Source of the DNA: Bimuria novae-zelandiae CBS 107.79
Lineage: Eukaryota > Ascomycota > Dothideomycetes > Pleosporales > Didymosphaeriaceae
Direction of reading: 5' to 3'
Assembly (NCBI GenBank): GCA_010015655.1
Contig: ML976703.1
Coordinates: 423,109-487,108, forward strand
DNA length: 64,000 nt
Both the position numbers and the translations under genes were made by a program. Shown in pieces: positions 35,796 through 47,789 of the stretch. The notes below the pieces were generated by a model. The model ran no database searches. It was not told the DNA's origin and saw only the letters and a program-made list of their open reading frames with translations. The stretch's first letter is position 1; each line of letters opens with the position of its first letter.

Positions 35796-36636
35796 ATGTC
35801 CACCCCCCAAAAATACGAGCTCCTCTACTGGCCCGGCATCCCCGGCCGCGGCGAATTCCCCCGCCTCGCCTTCGAAGCAACCCGCACGCCCTACACCGAC
35901 GTCTCCAACACCGTGCCCGGCGGCATCCACCAAGTGCTCGCCGTAAAAGCCGACGACGCGACGCACGACGAAGCCGGCAACCCGCCGGCCTTCGCCCCGC
36001 CCGCGCTGCGCGTCCACGGCGAAGGCAAGAACGGCAAGACACTCGTGCTCTCGCAGACGCCCGCCATCCTCGCCTTCCTCGGCGACAAGCTCGACCTCGC
36101 GGGCGCCGATGCCGCCGAGCGCGCCTGGATCCAGGCCCTCGCGCTGACGGCCCTGGATTTGAATAACGAGACGCATGATACACACCATCCCGTGAGCACG
36201 CTGGCTTACTACGAGGACCAGAAGACCGAGGCGCTGAGGAAGGCGGCGGATTTCAGGGAGGCGAGGATTCCCAAGTTCTTTGGGTACTTTGAGCGCGTGC
36301 TCAAGGGGAACAAGGAGGGCAAGGGGAAGTACTTGGTTGGGGATAAGCTGAGGTGAGTGGAAAGCATGCTGGGTTCGCTGGAATACTGAACGAAGATTGC
36401 TGACGCCGAACAGCTACGCCGATCTCGCGCTGTGGCAGGTTGTGCACGGTTTGAAGTTTGCATTCCCTAAAGAGTTGAAGGCGAGGGAGGACGCTGGCGA
36501 GTTCCCGACTATCTTCAAAACCTTCTTCCCTGCTGTTCCCGAGCATGGCAACTTGAAGGAATACTTGGACAGTGACCGGAGAAAGCCGTACAGCAAGGGC
36601 GTCTTCAGGCACTACCCTGAATTGGACCGTCAGTAG
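35796..36636 (+). CDS. Glutathione S-transferase (sigma/alpha-like cytosolic fold)
   Basis: Exons 35796-36352 and 36414-36636 flank a 61-bp intron (GTGAGT..AACAG), giving 259 residues. The start at 35796 begins a thioredoxin-fold glutathione-binding domain: Y-E-L-L-Y-W-P-G-I-P-G-R-G-E-F-P-R-L-A-F-E. The early Tyr (Y10 of the L-Y-W motif) is the position that activates the thiol in Tyr-type GSTs. L-S-Q-T-P-A-I-L-A-F-L supplies the cis-Pro-type and Ser/Thr loop. The all-helical C-terminal domain includes Y-L-V-G-D-K-L-S-Y-A-D-L-A-L-W, the helix-6 N-capping motif of GSTs, which spans the intron. Expected role: conjugation of electrophiles to glutathione in the cytosol. It lies between a RIPed transposon block and the convergent eS7 gene and shows no decay. 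Confidence 0.9.
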
Positions 36637-36868
36637 ATGGCACGGAAGTTGTCACACGAATTCATGACAGGATATTAGCGATATAGACCAAAACATGATT
36701 GAAGCTGATCACAAGAAGTCAATTGGAAGTGGTATCTGAACGCCCTGATGTGGGCCCCATGTCATGTCATTTTTGGTGCCTCGTACACGAACGTAATGCG
36801 TATGCATGCCCGAAGCCGTACTCCTAGCCCATGAAGAAGCCCAACAGCCCTAACATAACACCAGCCGC

Positions 36869-37683
36869 CTAGTAGTCCGAAGTAGCGCTCTGGGGGAACT
36901 CGAAGTTGACCGTCTTGCCAGTGAGGCGCTTGTAGACTTCGGAGTACGTGTCGAGCCTGTAGTCGACACCGCCACGCTCCTTCTCATCGAGAACAACCTT
37001 GAGCAGCTTGGTGCCGTCCTCCTTGGTGCGGAGACGCTTGCCAACGATCTCGACGGGGTAGACGAGGTCGGTGAGGATGTTGTCGTGGACAGCAGTGAGA
37101 GTCCGGGAGCGCGGGCGCTTCTGGGTCTGGTTGGAGCGCGAGCGGTTGGAGCGCTTGGGACGGGGGAGAATGCGGCGGGAGGCGACCAGCAGGACGTGGC
37201 GGTCGGAGAACTTCTTCTCGAGCTCACGGGTGAGGCTGTGATACATGTATGAGCGCGTGCACGGCAGGGTCTTTGTAGAAAACTTCACTTACCGCTGCTG
37301 GATCTTGTGCCAGCCCTGGAGAAGAGGGACCGGGACGAAGATGACAATCGCCTTCCTGCCGTGACCGACCTCGATCTAAGAATCCTGGTGTCAGCAAAGC
37401 TGCCCAGTGCCCAACGCCTCTTCGTTCAACAGTGTGTGTGGTAGTGTGTGCGCGACGGCTTCGACGTGCGAGAGCGCATCGAGAATGGTGTGTGCGTGTC
37501 TGTAGAGGTAATTTTGCTTCATCTTACCTCGCGAGCGGACACGAACTGGAGAGGGCGCAGGGAGCTCCTCAGGTCGGGGATGTTGTTCTGGAGGTCCTCG
37601 AGGGCATTGTTGATGGCGACCTCGATCTCGGAGGGTGAGGCGCGGGACGGGCTGTTGGCAGCGATCTTCGTGTAGTTCGACAT
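36869..37683 (-). CDS. RPS7: 40S ribosomal protein eS7
   Basis: Three exons on the minus strand: 37528-37683, 37293-37375 and 36869-37235, giving 201 residues, the normal size. Introns are 152 bp and 57 bp; large introns near the start are common in fungal ribosomal-protein genes. The sequence carries the eS7 core: F-V-P-V-P (the family I-P-V-P region), then R-R-I-L-P-R-P, the Arg/Lys-rich [13 protein letters not shown] segment, [12 protein letters not shown] and the terminal [10 protein letters not shown]. eS7 is a component of the small ribosomal subunit needed for 18S rRNA maturation. The start M-S-N-Y-T-K-I is supported by length. About 350 bp separate it from the 3' end of the aquaporin gene on the same strand. 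Confidence 0.96.
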
Positions 37684-38032
37684 GTTGACGGCTGGCGGGT
37701 GTGTCAAAAATCGAAGTTGTCCTGGGGTTCGAGAGAAGAAATCGAGCTTGTGGGCAATATTCGCGGCTGCCGAACGGTCTAAGCGAAAGGCGCTATTATG
37801 GAATGGGGATAGTGCGCCTTGGCAACCCTCCCTCACCCAACCTGCAATCACCCTGGAGTGTCTGTGAACATCAACGGTTGGATCGGCTTTTAGTGGACGA
37901 GGGAAGACATCTTGAGTAGACGTCCGTGAAGCAGTGTGTAGTCTATCTCATGGCCTGCACGACCAGCTTATCGACCTAGATCGTCGCCACCGAGTCTACA
38001 CAACACAAAAGCATTGCCATCGTCTATTTTGT

Positions 38033-39190
38033 TCATTCATGCTTATATATAGGGATTACTTGGTACATGACACCGTTCAATATCGCAGCTGTAATACCTC
38101 CCGCCCAATGAACGTAATGATACGTAAAATTATCTGCATTCGATCAGCATCTCCAAACGGCGTCTTGGGTACACTCACCTCCAGCGGCCATGAGACCAAG
38201 GCATCTTCCCGGGTTCAATGCTATATCGTTTAGAGTCCGGACCTAGTCAAAATATTGGGCACTTACACGCTCCAGTATACCCAACTCTCGCGACTCCGGA
38301 CGCGAAGCCACAGAGTCCCAGTGCGAGTCCAACCTGGATGGTCAGTACACACATCACTAGAAACATGTATACCATACGTACCAAAATCGGTGAAACCGCC
38401 GGCCCAAAAACACTTCTCTGCCGCGGATCCAAGCCCACCCCGAATGCAATAAACAGCAACGCAAACGCCGACATCGTCTCAAGCGCGAACCTGTCTTTTC
38501 ATCAGCATCTCCTCCGCCTTGCCAGAACCCTCTCACATACGCTTCCCCAGGAGTAACAAGTCCCGTATCCATCGTACACCCCGGCACAACGCTCAACCCG
38601 TCCCTCCCCTCCCCTAGACTCACCCTCACCATAAAGCCCGCCACCACCGCCCCAGCGCACTGAAACCCAACATACAACACCACGCGCGGCAGTGCAGCCA
38701 ATTTCGCCACAAACGTCCCCATCGTGATCAACGGGTTGAAATGGCCGCCACTAACCGGTCCACCCCCGTAGATGAACAGCGCAATGAGCAGCGCATTCGC
38801 CAAACTGGCTATGACCGTCGCAGTAACCTGGCCATTCCCGGGCTGCGTCCCACGCGGACTCAACCCGATGGAAAACAGGCCTGACAGATACACCTGCAGA
38901 CACGTGCCCACGCCCTCGAGGGTTGCTTCTTTCCACAGATCCGGCGAGGAGAAGGCGTGCAGGCCGAAGCTCTCCGTCCAGGTGAAGATGGGCGCGGCGT
39001 CGGGTGTTTTCGCAACCACCGAGGAAAAGTTCGTGTCGTCCGGCGAGATGGTGAATTCCTGGTTGCCGCCGATGCGCCCTGCGAAGGGCCGTAGTGCTAT
39101 CGATGCGTCATGGTGCTTGTGGGCTGGTCTGCGCTGGCGGAGGTCCGCCGCATCTGCGTTTGCGGTTTCGATATCTTTGGATGTGAACAT
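38033..39190 (-). CDS. Aquaporin / major intrinsic protein with altered NPA motifs
   Basis: Five exons on the minus strand: 38541-39190, 38382-38490, 38267-38333, 38179-38220 and 38033-38133, giving 322 residues. All introns are 45-50 bp GT..AG. After a hydrophilic N-terminus of about 85 residues come the membrane helices of the MIP fold (for example L-Q-V-Y-L-S-G-L-F-S-I-G-L and V-V-L-Y-V-G-F-Q-C-A-G-A-V). The first pore loop is G-G-H-F-N-P-L, the second A-S-L-N-P-G-R, so both NPA boxes have a changed third residue. The Arg after the second box is kept. Fungal MIPs of this kind may pass small solutes or water; substrate is not predictable here. The last exons are tiny (67 and 42 bp) but all junctions preserve frame. 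About 210 bp separate its start from the large transposon nest. Confidence 0.88.
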
Positions 39191-39514
39191 GGTCAATGGT
39201 GGTCAAATTGTTCTATTGAAACCTCGGAAGGATGATTTTATGTGTGGGGCCGGATTGCGAGGGAAGTTTCCATGACAGAAACTTCCTGGCTAGTGGGTTT
39301 TTGTCATACTCCGGTAATGCTTTGTTTCCATCAATTTGATAGCACTATCATTGTCGAACACGGAAAGGTTGTTGTGATTAATGGCTTTGTCAGCCGCCCC
39401 TATTGATGGGGAATTGATAGGGGGACCACCACTTTTACTAGTGGCACCACCCTGACTAAGCGTCATCATGACTATGCCGCCGGCTCCGCATAACACCCTT
39501 GCAACGACTGTTTA

Positions 39515-39701
39515 TGTAATGGGCTACGCACAGTTGTTGCCTCGGATCCTTGACCCTTGGTTATGCGAACCTTAGATATATAAGTTTAATACCTAAAGCT
39601 TAACTTTAGACTTTTAATTAAATTTATAAGTATTTTTTTAGTACTTTTAGCTTTTTAAGCACTTAGTCCCTTATATTAAATTTAATTACTTTTACCTGTC
39701 A
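39515..39701 (+). repeat. 5' LTR of the Ty3/gypsy element
   Basis: A 187-bp repeat starting TGTAATGGGCTACG and ending CCTGTCA (TG..CA). It matches the copy at 47318-47501 over its length apart from many C/T and G/A differences. It sits about 30 bp inside the MULE left inverted repeat. Confidence 0.85.
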
Positions 39702-40979
39702 CGGGATAAGTAGATTTTGAATATAATTATAAACTAAACTTATAAAGTAGTATACGAAGTTAAAAATTTTATATAAATAAATACTATAATAGTAACGCCT
39801 AGACTTATAAGGAGATAGAGCCTTTTCTAGTAAGTAATTAAGAAAAAGTTTTAATAGATACTTAATACTAGTAAGACTATCTTTGCTAAATAAAGAAGTT
39901 ATAAAAATAATAATAAATCTTTTTACTAAAAGTTTATATTTTAGCGTAAATAATTATGCGCAGCGAGCTATTAGCTTATAAAAAAGTAATAGTTAGGAAA
40001 AAAATAGCCTCTTCATTTATAACTAAACTCTAAGTATTAACAGTTAACAAGAATAAAATATAATAATTTTTAAATAAAATTAAAGTACTTATTGACTTTT
40101 AAAATACCTTTTAGACTCTACTACAAGAAGTAAAAGGACTAACTAAAGGAATAATAAAAGAGCGCTAAAAATCCCTAATAATATAATAATACTTTTAAAA
40201 GATAAAAGGTACGAATCAACTATTAAAAGTAAACTAATAAATAAAGTTACTAAAGAAATTAATAGTAGAGCTTGTCTTAAACTAAGAAAAAAGTCGCTGT
40301 TTTAAAATTATTAATTTCGCTTACTTTAATAACAAATAACAGGATTATTATTAATTTAAAATAATAATATAGTATAATCTTCTAGAGGATTAAGACTACC
40401 CTAAAAATATACCTAAATATATTATTAGTTAATTAATAAGACGTGCAGCGACGATGGGAATTACGTATTTAAACTACTACTTAAAATGCACTAAAGCTAA
40501 CCTTTAGGAGTTACTAGATTATAACTTTTATAACTATTTAGTAAAAGAAATTACGCGTAACTGCCTACTTATAATATAATAAGGAAACTAAAAGCTTCGT
40601 AATTTTAATCCTAACTTTAATAATCACGCTATAGAAGCTAGGAAGCGTAATTTTTTTAATTTTTTTTAAAAACATATACTTTAAAAGACTTTAAAATAAC
40701 TTATATGACTAAATAATTAAATAAATATAGAAAATAATTAGGACCTGTAAGGGGTCTAAAAATAAGTTAAAAAATCCCTCTTTTAAAATAAATTATAACT
40801 ACTAAAGTTTTCTACCAAGAGCAGAGCACTAAACAAGATAAAAAAAGAACTTATTTAAGGTAACTTTAAAAGGATATTTAGCCGACGAAGCTAAAATAAA
40901 GACACTAAGTAATAGATAGAGCTATAAAATATAGGTCTAGTAATATTTAAAAATAAGCTATATAGGTATCGCGCGAGGT

Positions 40980-43900
40980 AATAAATGCCTATAAAAAGAA
41001 TAGTTTCTATTTTTATTATAAAGGTAAGGAACACCGCGTAAAGTAGTATAAACTTTTACTTATAATAAAGCTAGTATAAGTTCACGCTATTATACTTACT
41101 ACTAAAAAACTTTTTAAAAAGAGTTTAATATAGCTTTTATTAATTTAGAAAACTAGATTTTTTTAGCAATAGTTGCCGCTAGAAGGTAAAAGAAAAAAAT
41201 AACTTTTAATAACTTTTAATAACTTTTAATAACTTTTAATAACTTTTAATAACTTTTAATAACTTTTAAAAGCTATAGCTAGATTTAGTACTAGTAATAG
41301 TACACTTGATTATTAAAAATATTATATTTATATTAACGACACTTAATTTAGGTTATTTAAGCTTTAAATTTATATAAAAAAAAACTTATAATAAAGGCTA
41401 ATCTATAGTGCAAGAACCTACCCTACCTATAAGAGGTTATTAGTATTAGAGGCATGCGACTCTTCGTACGCGAAGTAGTCTAATTAAAAATAAATATTAA
41501 TAACTATATAAAACTAATATAATTATATATCTTACTTAATAATAAGTTCTACGATTTAATTCTTGGCCTAGTTTAAATAAAAAAGTACCGGGTTAAACTA
41601 GCCCTAGTAAAAAAATTAATTTAAATTAAAAGCTTAAACGCTTATCTTCGTGACTAAGAAGGTAAAAAACTATTAATAAAACTTTAAAAAGTATTAGTTA
41701 TAGCCTTTATAGCCCTGAATTAGTACAACTAACATTTAGAAAACGGGGCTAAGGTATTTATTATATAAATAAAAGATATATAAAAGGCGTTAACCCGTAA
41801 GCTAAAAGTAAACTTATAAAAGTTACTACTTAAAGCTTTTAAGGACTTATAGCGTATCTTTTATAGGAATTAAGCTGATAAGCTCCCCTTGCACTATAGA
41901 CCTAGAGTAGATCTTTTTATCCCTCTTATAGAAAAAGATAGCGAGACCTTAAAGATTCCCTATAGCCCTTTATTTAATATGTCTCGTGAAGAGTTGCTCG
42001 TCCTTTAAAAAAGTTTTACTAAATATTTAAATAAAAGCTTTATTTAAGTAAGTCTAGCGCCGCTGTTTTAGTATCATTTACTATAAAACCTAGTAAAGGA
42101 CTACGCTTTTACGTTAATTATTAAGCTATAAATGCTATCTTAAAAAAGGACTAGTACCTTTTACTATTAATTACTAAGGCCTTTTAGCTCCTCGTAAAGG
42201 CTAAATAATTAGGTAAATTTAATATAATTTAAGCCTTTTATAAGCTTTAAATAATAAAAAGTGAGAAATAGAAGATAGCGTTTAGAACTTAATTTAGTTT
42301 TTATAAGTAGCTAGTAGTTCTTTTTAGCCTTGCTAACGCGCTAAGTATATTTTAGTAGTATATTAATTAGGTACTAAAGGAGTACCTTAATAACTAATAT
42401 TTAGCATATATAGATAACGTTCTTATCTTCTTTAGTAGTAGCTATAGAGATTACGAAAAAAAAGTTTATACTATAATGTAGAAGTTAGGGACTGTAGGAC
42501 TATATTTAAATATTAAAAAATTTAAATTTTACGTAAAAAAGACTAAGTACCTTAAATTTATTATAAAAGTTAATAATGACGTAATTATAGACCTAGATAA
42601 AGTCTAAATAATTTAGAAATAAAAGCTACAAATTTTAGTAAAAGAAGTCTAGAGCTTTATAGGCTTTATAAACTTTTATTAAAAATTTATATAAAACTTT
42701 CTTACTATAGTAAGCCCCCTTATAAAGCTTATTAGTAAAGGAGTAGAATTTATTTAAGAATAAAAGTAGTAGCACGTATTTAACTTTTTAAAGATAGTAT
42801 TTTATATAGATCCCGCGCTAGCCTACTTTAATTCTGAATTAGAATTAGTACTAGAAGTGGACGCCTTTAGCTAGTTAAATAAATAAATAAACTCTTTTTT
42901 AGTATAATAATAATAGGATTCTACGCCTAATAGTTTACTTCTTAGTAAAAAATAGCCTAGCAAAATATAACTATATTATTTATGATAAAAAGATACTCGC
43001 AGTTATTAAATGTATACATAAATAAGACTATATATATTAAGTAGCAAAGTACCTTACGGTCTATACTAATTATAAGAACCTTACGTATTTCCCTACTAAA
43101 CGAAGGTTAGACAAACGATATGTTCAATAGGTAGACATACTTAGTCGTATTAATATAATATTTATATTTAGACTAGGGTTAGTAAACTCTCGGGTAAATG
43201 TTTTTTTAAAAAAGACTAAGACCCGCTAAAGGATAATAAAGATAATAAATTAAAGTAAAGGCACTTTATAGTCCTTTAAAAAATATAAAAAAAATTAGCT
43301 TGATGTCTTTTATCCCTTAAATACCTACTACTATAAAGAAACTTAATTATATTAAAATAGATAAGGACCTAGTGCTTGCTTACTTAATACGTCCTAAACT
43401 ACCTATATTAACCCTTTAAGGAGGCGATAACACTGCTAAGCGACGTAAACTAGACTTTAATACTATATAGTAAAAGGTAAAACACGATAAAGACAGCGCG
43501 TATAGCAAGATAAAAGCCTATATTAAGAATAGGCTTAAGAAGTTTGAACCTAGGTAGAAGTTATCTGTTAGTATCTTAGAATGTAGTATAAATAACTAAG
43601 GGTACCTATACTATAGGTTAAGATAATAAATACTAAAGTTAAAACTTTTATAAATAAAGCTAATAGTAATCGCGTATAATTTTTTAGCTTTAAAATACTT
43701 AAAATAAAAAAATACTTTTAAAATTTTACTTAAGACTACTCCTTTTTAAGGATATCTAACTAAGTAAGGCAGTACATTAAGAACTATAATATCTATAAAA
43801 GAACAAACTATAAAGAGAAGTAAAAAAGGGCTTACTAAAGCCCTTACCATTGCCTAAATAAGAGTAGAAAGATATTATAATACAATTTATTATTACTTGA

Positions 43901-44880
43901 TCTAAGAGCGATAGCTGTACGAATATTATAGTAATTATAAATAAACTTAGTAAAAACCCTAAGTTTATTAGTCTTTTAAACTTTAATATACTTATAGTTA
44001 TAATAGCGTTCTTTTAATACTAAGTAGCAGACTGCTTCTTTCTTTTCTCCATTATATTAGACCACGGGGAACAGTTTGTAAGCGCATTTTAGACTACACT
44101 CTGTAAACAAGTAAGTATTAACTACAGACTGTCTATAGCAAAGCACTAAGAGATAGATAAGTAGATAAAACGAATAAACTCTATCCTTAAAGCCTACCTC
44201 TAGGCATATTATAACTAATAATAAAATAATTAGATAAAGTTGCTTTCTATAGCTTAAATAGCTATATTAATAAAAGTTGGCCTGTTTTTCCTATTTTATA
44301 GCTAGAATATTAAACTAATCAAGAACTTTAGGGCATAGAGATTAGTCTAAAAGCTTAGAACTAACGTAAAAAAGGCTACAAGGATAATAATAGAGAAGTT
44401 TAAAACGGTTTTTAACTTTACTTAGATAAAAATAATAATAACCTAACAAGAATAAAAGCGCTTAGGAAACTATTAACATAAAAATACTTTAATTTTAAAA
44501 AAAGAAATAAAGTGTAGCAAAAATATAAGGACTACTTCTAAAACTAACGTCTAAGCAAGAAGCTTAACTAAAAGTAAAAAAAAAATTACTATAAAGAAAG
44601 TATTAAACTCTTACATAGTAGAACGAAATATCCCACCAAATATGCACCTAAGATTCTATATAAATAGGCTAAAGTTAGCTTCGTCGAACCGTCTCTTTAG
44701 CTAAATCACTAATAACGCTTAGTCCGAAGCAATTATAATAAAAGAGGGGAAAGTAAAGTATAGTATAGTTAATATATAAAAAACGCTAGTCCTATAAAGG
44801 TAAGAAAGTAGAATACCTAGTATAGTAAGAAAACTACTCTTAAAGAACTTAGGAACTTTGTAAGAACCTTAACTAAGCTA
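40980..44880 (+). pseudogene. Decayed gag-pol of the Ty3/gypsy element (zinc knuckle to chromodomain)
   Basis: Between RIP stops the plus strand still shows collinear fragments. At about 41010-41050 there is a zinc knuckle with Cys codons turned to Tyr. At 41930-42560 there is reverse transcriptase, starting near N-M-S-R-E-E-L and with Y-I-D-N-V-L-I-F at about 42408-42431, where Y-V-D-D is expected. At 42830-43030 there is RNase H (E-V-D-A-F, Y-D-K-K). At 44050-44200 there is the integrase core (D-H-G-E-Q-F-V-S and E-I-D..E-R-I-N-S-like segment). At about 44770-44870 there is a chromodomain (G-K-K-V-E-Y-L-V, then Trp changed to stop). This is the gene order of chromodomain-bearing Ty3/gypsy elements. 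Gln to stop and Trp to stop changes dominate. It encodes no functional product. Confidence 0.85.
41201..41269 (+). repeat. 10-bp tandem repeat (AACTTTTAAT) in the gypsy interior
   Basis: Six perfect units plus a partial seventh, lying between the gag zinc knuckle and the protease region. The repeat is younger than, or unaffected by, the surrounding RIP because it contains no CpA site. Confidence 0.95.
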
Positions 44881-44949
44881 CTACGTTAGACTATTAAAAG
44901 AAGTTTACTAAGCTATATTAAAATTATAATAAAACACTTTTAATAAAAT

Positions 44950-45225
44950 TCTATTATGATATCCTCTAAATTAGCTTTTATGCCCGTACGCAGCAGCGTT
45001 ACGGTCGGAATACTAGTTATCGCGCGAGAAGGATGCGCGTGCACGTGCGCGAACAGCCGTGCGCGAACATGTACATATTCTCCTTTTCGTCCGTACGACG
45101 AAGAAGACAAGCAAGAACCAGATGTTATTGCCCACCCCTACCATCCGTACGCTGTGCACACCGTACACTACTCTTACTCTTGCTACTTAAGTGCTTATCC
45201 CATAAGTAGCTAGCTAAAAGAGCCC
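44950..45225. other. Un-RIPed GC-balanced island inside the RIPed retrotransposon
   Basis: About 275 bp just 3' of the chromodomain keep some fifteen CpA dinucleotides and many CpG (for example GCGCGAGAAGGATGCGCGTG), while both flanks are almost free of CpA. An 85-codon plus-strand frame (44956-45213) spans it, with no recognisable motif. CCGTACG occurs three times. No TIR, LTR ends or target duplication could be fixed. It may be a later insertion or a single-copy stretch that escaped RIP. Coding potential is doubtful. Confidence 0.6.
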
Positions 45226-46052
45226 ATTCAACATTTTATTAAGTTTTAAAGAAGGCTCGACAATGCCTACATTACTAAGTTAAAAAATCTAGCTAGATAA
45301 AGGTACCTAAGATAGGGGCAAGAAAAATATTATTAAAGAATAGAATTAAGTATTAAGGAAGAAAGTTAAGAAGAAATTTTAAAAAGTAATTTAAAAAACC
45401 CTTAACTACTAAAGATAATAAAAAAACTAAATAATTTTTATAATAGTAAGGAATAATGGGGCTTTAGAAGTAAACTAAAAATAAGAAAAAAAAGGAACTA
45501 CGTCAAAAGGATATTTTTAGCTACTAAAAGAATAGTAAAACCCTTATTAATAATATCTGGGTCTTTTTCTCCGTTATTTAATATATTACTAAAATTAAAA
45601 AAGCTATTATCCTTTTTGCGTAGGTACTATTTAATTATAATAGCCTAAAGCTACTAGCGCAAGTCCTAGTAGGCTTAAATAAGGATATTAGCTCTCGCGA
45701 GAATATTACCTATTACTTAAAAACTATCTATTATAATACCTTTGTCTACTACTATAAACTTGCTAGAGAGCTACTTGATATTAGTCTTAAAAACTGGCTT
45801 TAGTAGCTAAAAGGAGCATATAAATTCTTTTACACTTTTAATAAAATACTTCAAAATTAGTAGTATAAACTTAAAGAAAATTAAAAGCCTCTTTAACTGT
45901 AATAATAATGCGCTCTAAAAGCTAAATAGCCTTAAAAGAAAAAATAATAGGGCCTAAAGTAGTAGTAGTTTTACTCTTAAAGGAGGTATAGTAATTAATA
46001 ATAATAATCTTACAAATAGAATAGAACGCGTAAAATAAAAAAGGTCTTTTAC

Positions 46053-46305
46053 TGTCTGCACAGCCTCGCCTTCCGCACTAAGGGAACTGTGTAACCCTAT
46101 CATACCCCTGTACCCCCTCACTTCTAGTTAACCTGATACTGTACCGAAACCCCTTCGCCTCCACACCACCTGGTACTCTATCACATCCACAAGAACTGGA
46201 AGGAAGGTATATAGAACTATCATAGCACACACACAAGACAAGACAGACACCAGATACCAAAGACAGAGAGTTACTTGTTTATTCCTTGCTACCTGTGAAC
46301 CGACA
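46053..46305 (+). repeat. Solo LTR (253 bp) with 5-bp target duplication
   Basis: The sequence starts TGTCTGCACAGCC and ends GAACCGACA (TG..CA), flanked by TTTAC on both sides (46048-46052 and 46306-46310). It contains a TATA-like GGTATATAGAAC. It is unrelated to the LTRs of the host gypsy element. Unlike its surroundings it keeps CpA dinucleotides, so it arrived after the host element was RIPed. A 60-codon minus-strand frame inside it is incidental. Confidence 0.85.
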
Positions 46306-47317
46306 TTTACTTTTAACTACTCTTTGAACCCTTATTTATAAAATAGTTTATACTAATAATTATAATATTAGCAAACTTTTTGCGGCTAACTTTATTAACG
46401 GCAGGCTAAATTTAGGCAAAGGAAGAATTTAGTAGAGTATACCTTAAAGTTATTTAAGATAAGTTAGACTCAATTATACTTATTTAGCATAGCTAGTAAG
46501 TTTATAGATTTAGCACTCCTTACAGGACACTATCTTGCCTACTAGCACCCAATAATAGACGCGTTTATAAGTAATATAATTAATATACTAGTGCTTAATT
46601 ATCGTGCGTAGTAAGATTAGGCCTTAAAAGCTAAGCTTGTTAAGTTAGCAAGTACGCATACCCAGGCTAATAAAGAACTAAGAAGGAGGTTAGAAAAGTA
46701 AAAAGAAGTAAAGAAAGCATACAAAAAAGTTTAAAACTTGTTTTATAAGCTTCAAAAGAACTAAACTTTTTAATAAGTTAGCTAAGGAGAATTACGCTAG
46801 CGTTAAAAACAGTAATTATATTTTTAAAAAGCTTAGTCTTCTTAAGTTAGTATCTAAGTAATTTTAACGAGAATAAAGTTTCCTTTATTCTATTATTAAA
46901 ATTAATAGCACGCCTTTAATGCTTAAAATTTTTTATTACGTAGCTATTACCCAAATGGCTAGCTATTTCATTAAAATAAAAAAAGTAATTAGATTATAAA
47001 ACTAAAAAAGACTAGGCTAAAAGCGAGACGTTGCAGCGTACGAAGTTAAAATTAAAAAAAAGTATAAAATAGTAAAATTGAGAAGCTAGGCAAAAAGTAA
47101 TTTTATATATATAATAATAAGCAAACGCACTAGCGCAAACATACTACTATAATAATTACTTATAGTAAGAACATAAAATTAGACACGTAAGAATAAAACT
47201 AGTAAGAGGTTTATAATAGCAAGAGGATGGCAAGCAGATAATAAAGTAATTATTAAGCTATATAATAAGATAAGATGTAGAGATTTTTCTTTATCCCTAA
47301 TAGAGAGAAGGAAAGTA

Positions 47318-47501
47318 TATAATAGGCTACGCTTAGTTATTATTTTAAATCCTTAACCCTTAGTTATACAAATCCTAGATATATAAGTTCGACGCCTAAA
47401 GCTTAACTTTAGACTTTCTATTAAATTTATAAACATTCTTCTAGCACCTTTGGCTCCTTGAGTACCTAGCCCCTTATAGTTTATATTCCTGTTACTATAC
47501 A
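47318..47501 (+). repeat. 3' LTR of the Ty3/gypsy element
   Basis: The partner of the 39515-39701 repeat. Its first TG is now TA and its end reads TATACA, consistent with RIP of TG..CA termini. The shared middle includes CCTAAAGCTTAACTTTAGAC. Confidence 0.85.
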
Positions 47502-47789
47502 CTTCACTAGGAATAACACTATTATAGAACCTTCTTCTAAATTAACTTACCCTAAATAAGAAGCACTTATTTCTTTTATATAATAATTTGTACTTAATTA
47601 TAGCTATATTTTTTATAATTTAATGCTTAATCGCAAACAAAAATAAAGTATTAGGCTATAATCGTAGGAGAAAATACTATAATTAAATTAATATACCTAA
47701 TAGTTCTAAGCGTAAAAAGACTTTAATATAAAAAATTAGTTATTCATTTTAGTTTTATAGTGCGCGCCGCAGCGATAGAACTAAAAATC

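Larger units (their letters stand above)
39515..47501 (+). mobile_element. Ty3/gypsy chromodomain LTR retrotransposon, RIP-degraded
   Basis: LTRs at 39515-39701 and 47318-47501 bound an 8.0-kb element. A TTTA/TTCA-like target duplication flanks it (the difference is RIP-type), and a purine-rich tract (AGAGAGAAGGAAAG) precedes the 3' LTR. Order on the plus strand: gag with zinc knuckle, protease, reverse transcriptase, RNase H, integrase and chromodomain, which is Ty3/gypsy order. The interior also holds an un-RIPed island (44950-45225) and a younger solo LTR (46053-46305). The DNA is heavily converted to TpA-rich sequence and has no open frames of coding length. Confidence 0.88.

Noticed and set aside
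35198..35803. 201-codon minus-strand frame
   Set aside because: It overlaps the GST start and promoter, has no motif and no splice partner; probably a chance open frame.
41201..41269. Possible CRISPR-like array
   Set aside because: Units are contiguous with no spacers, and the genome is eukaryotic; a simple tandem repeat.
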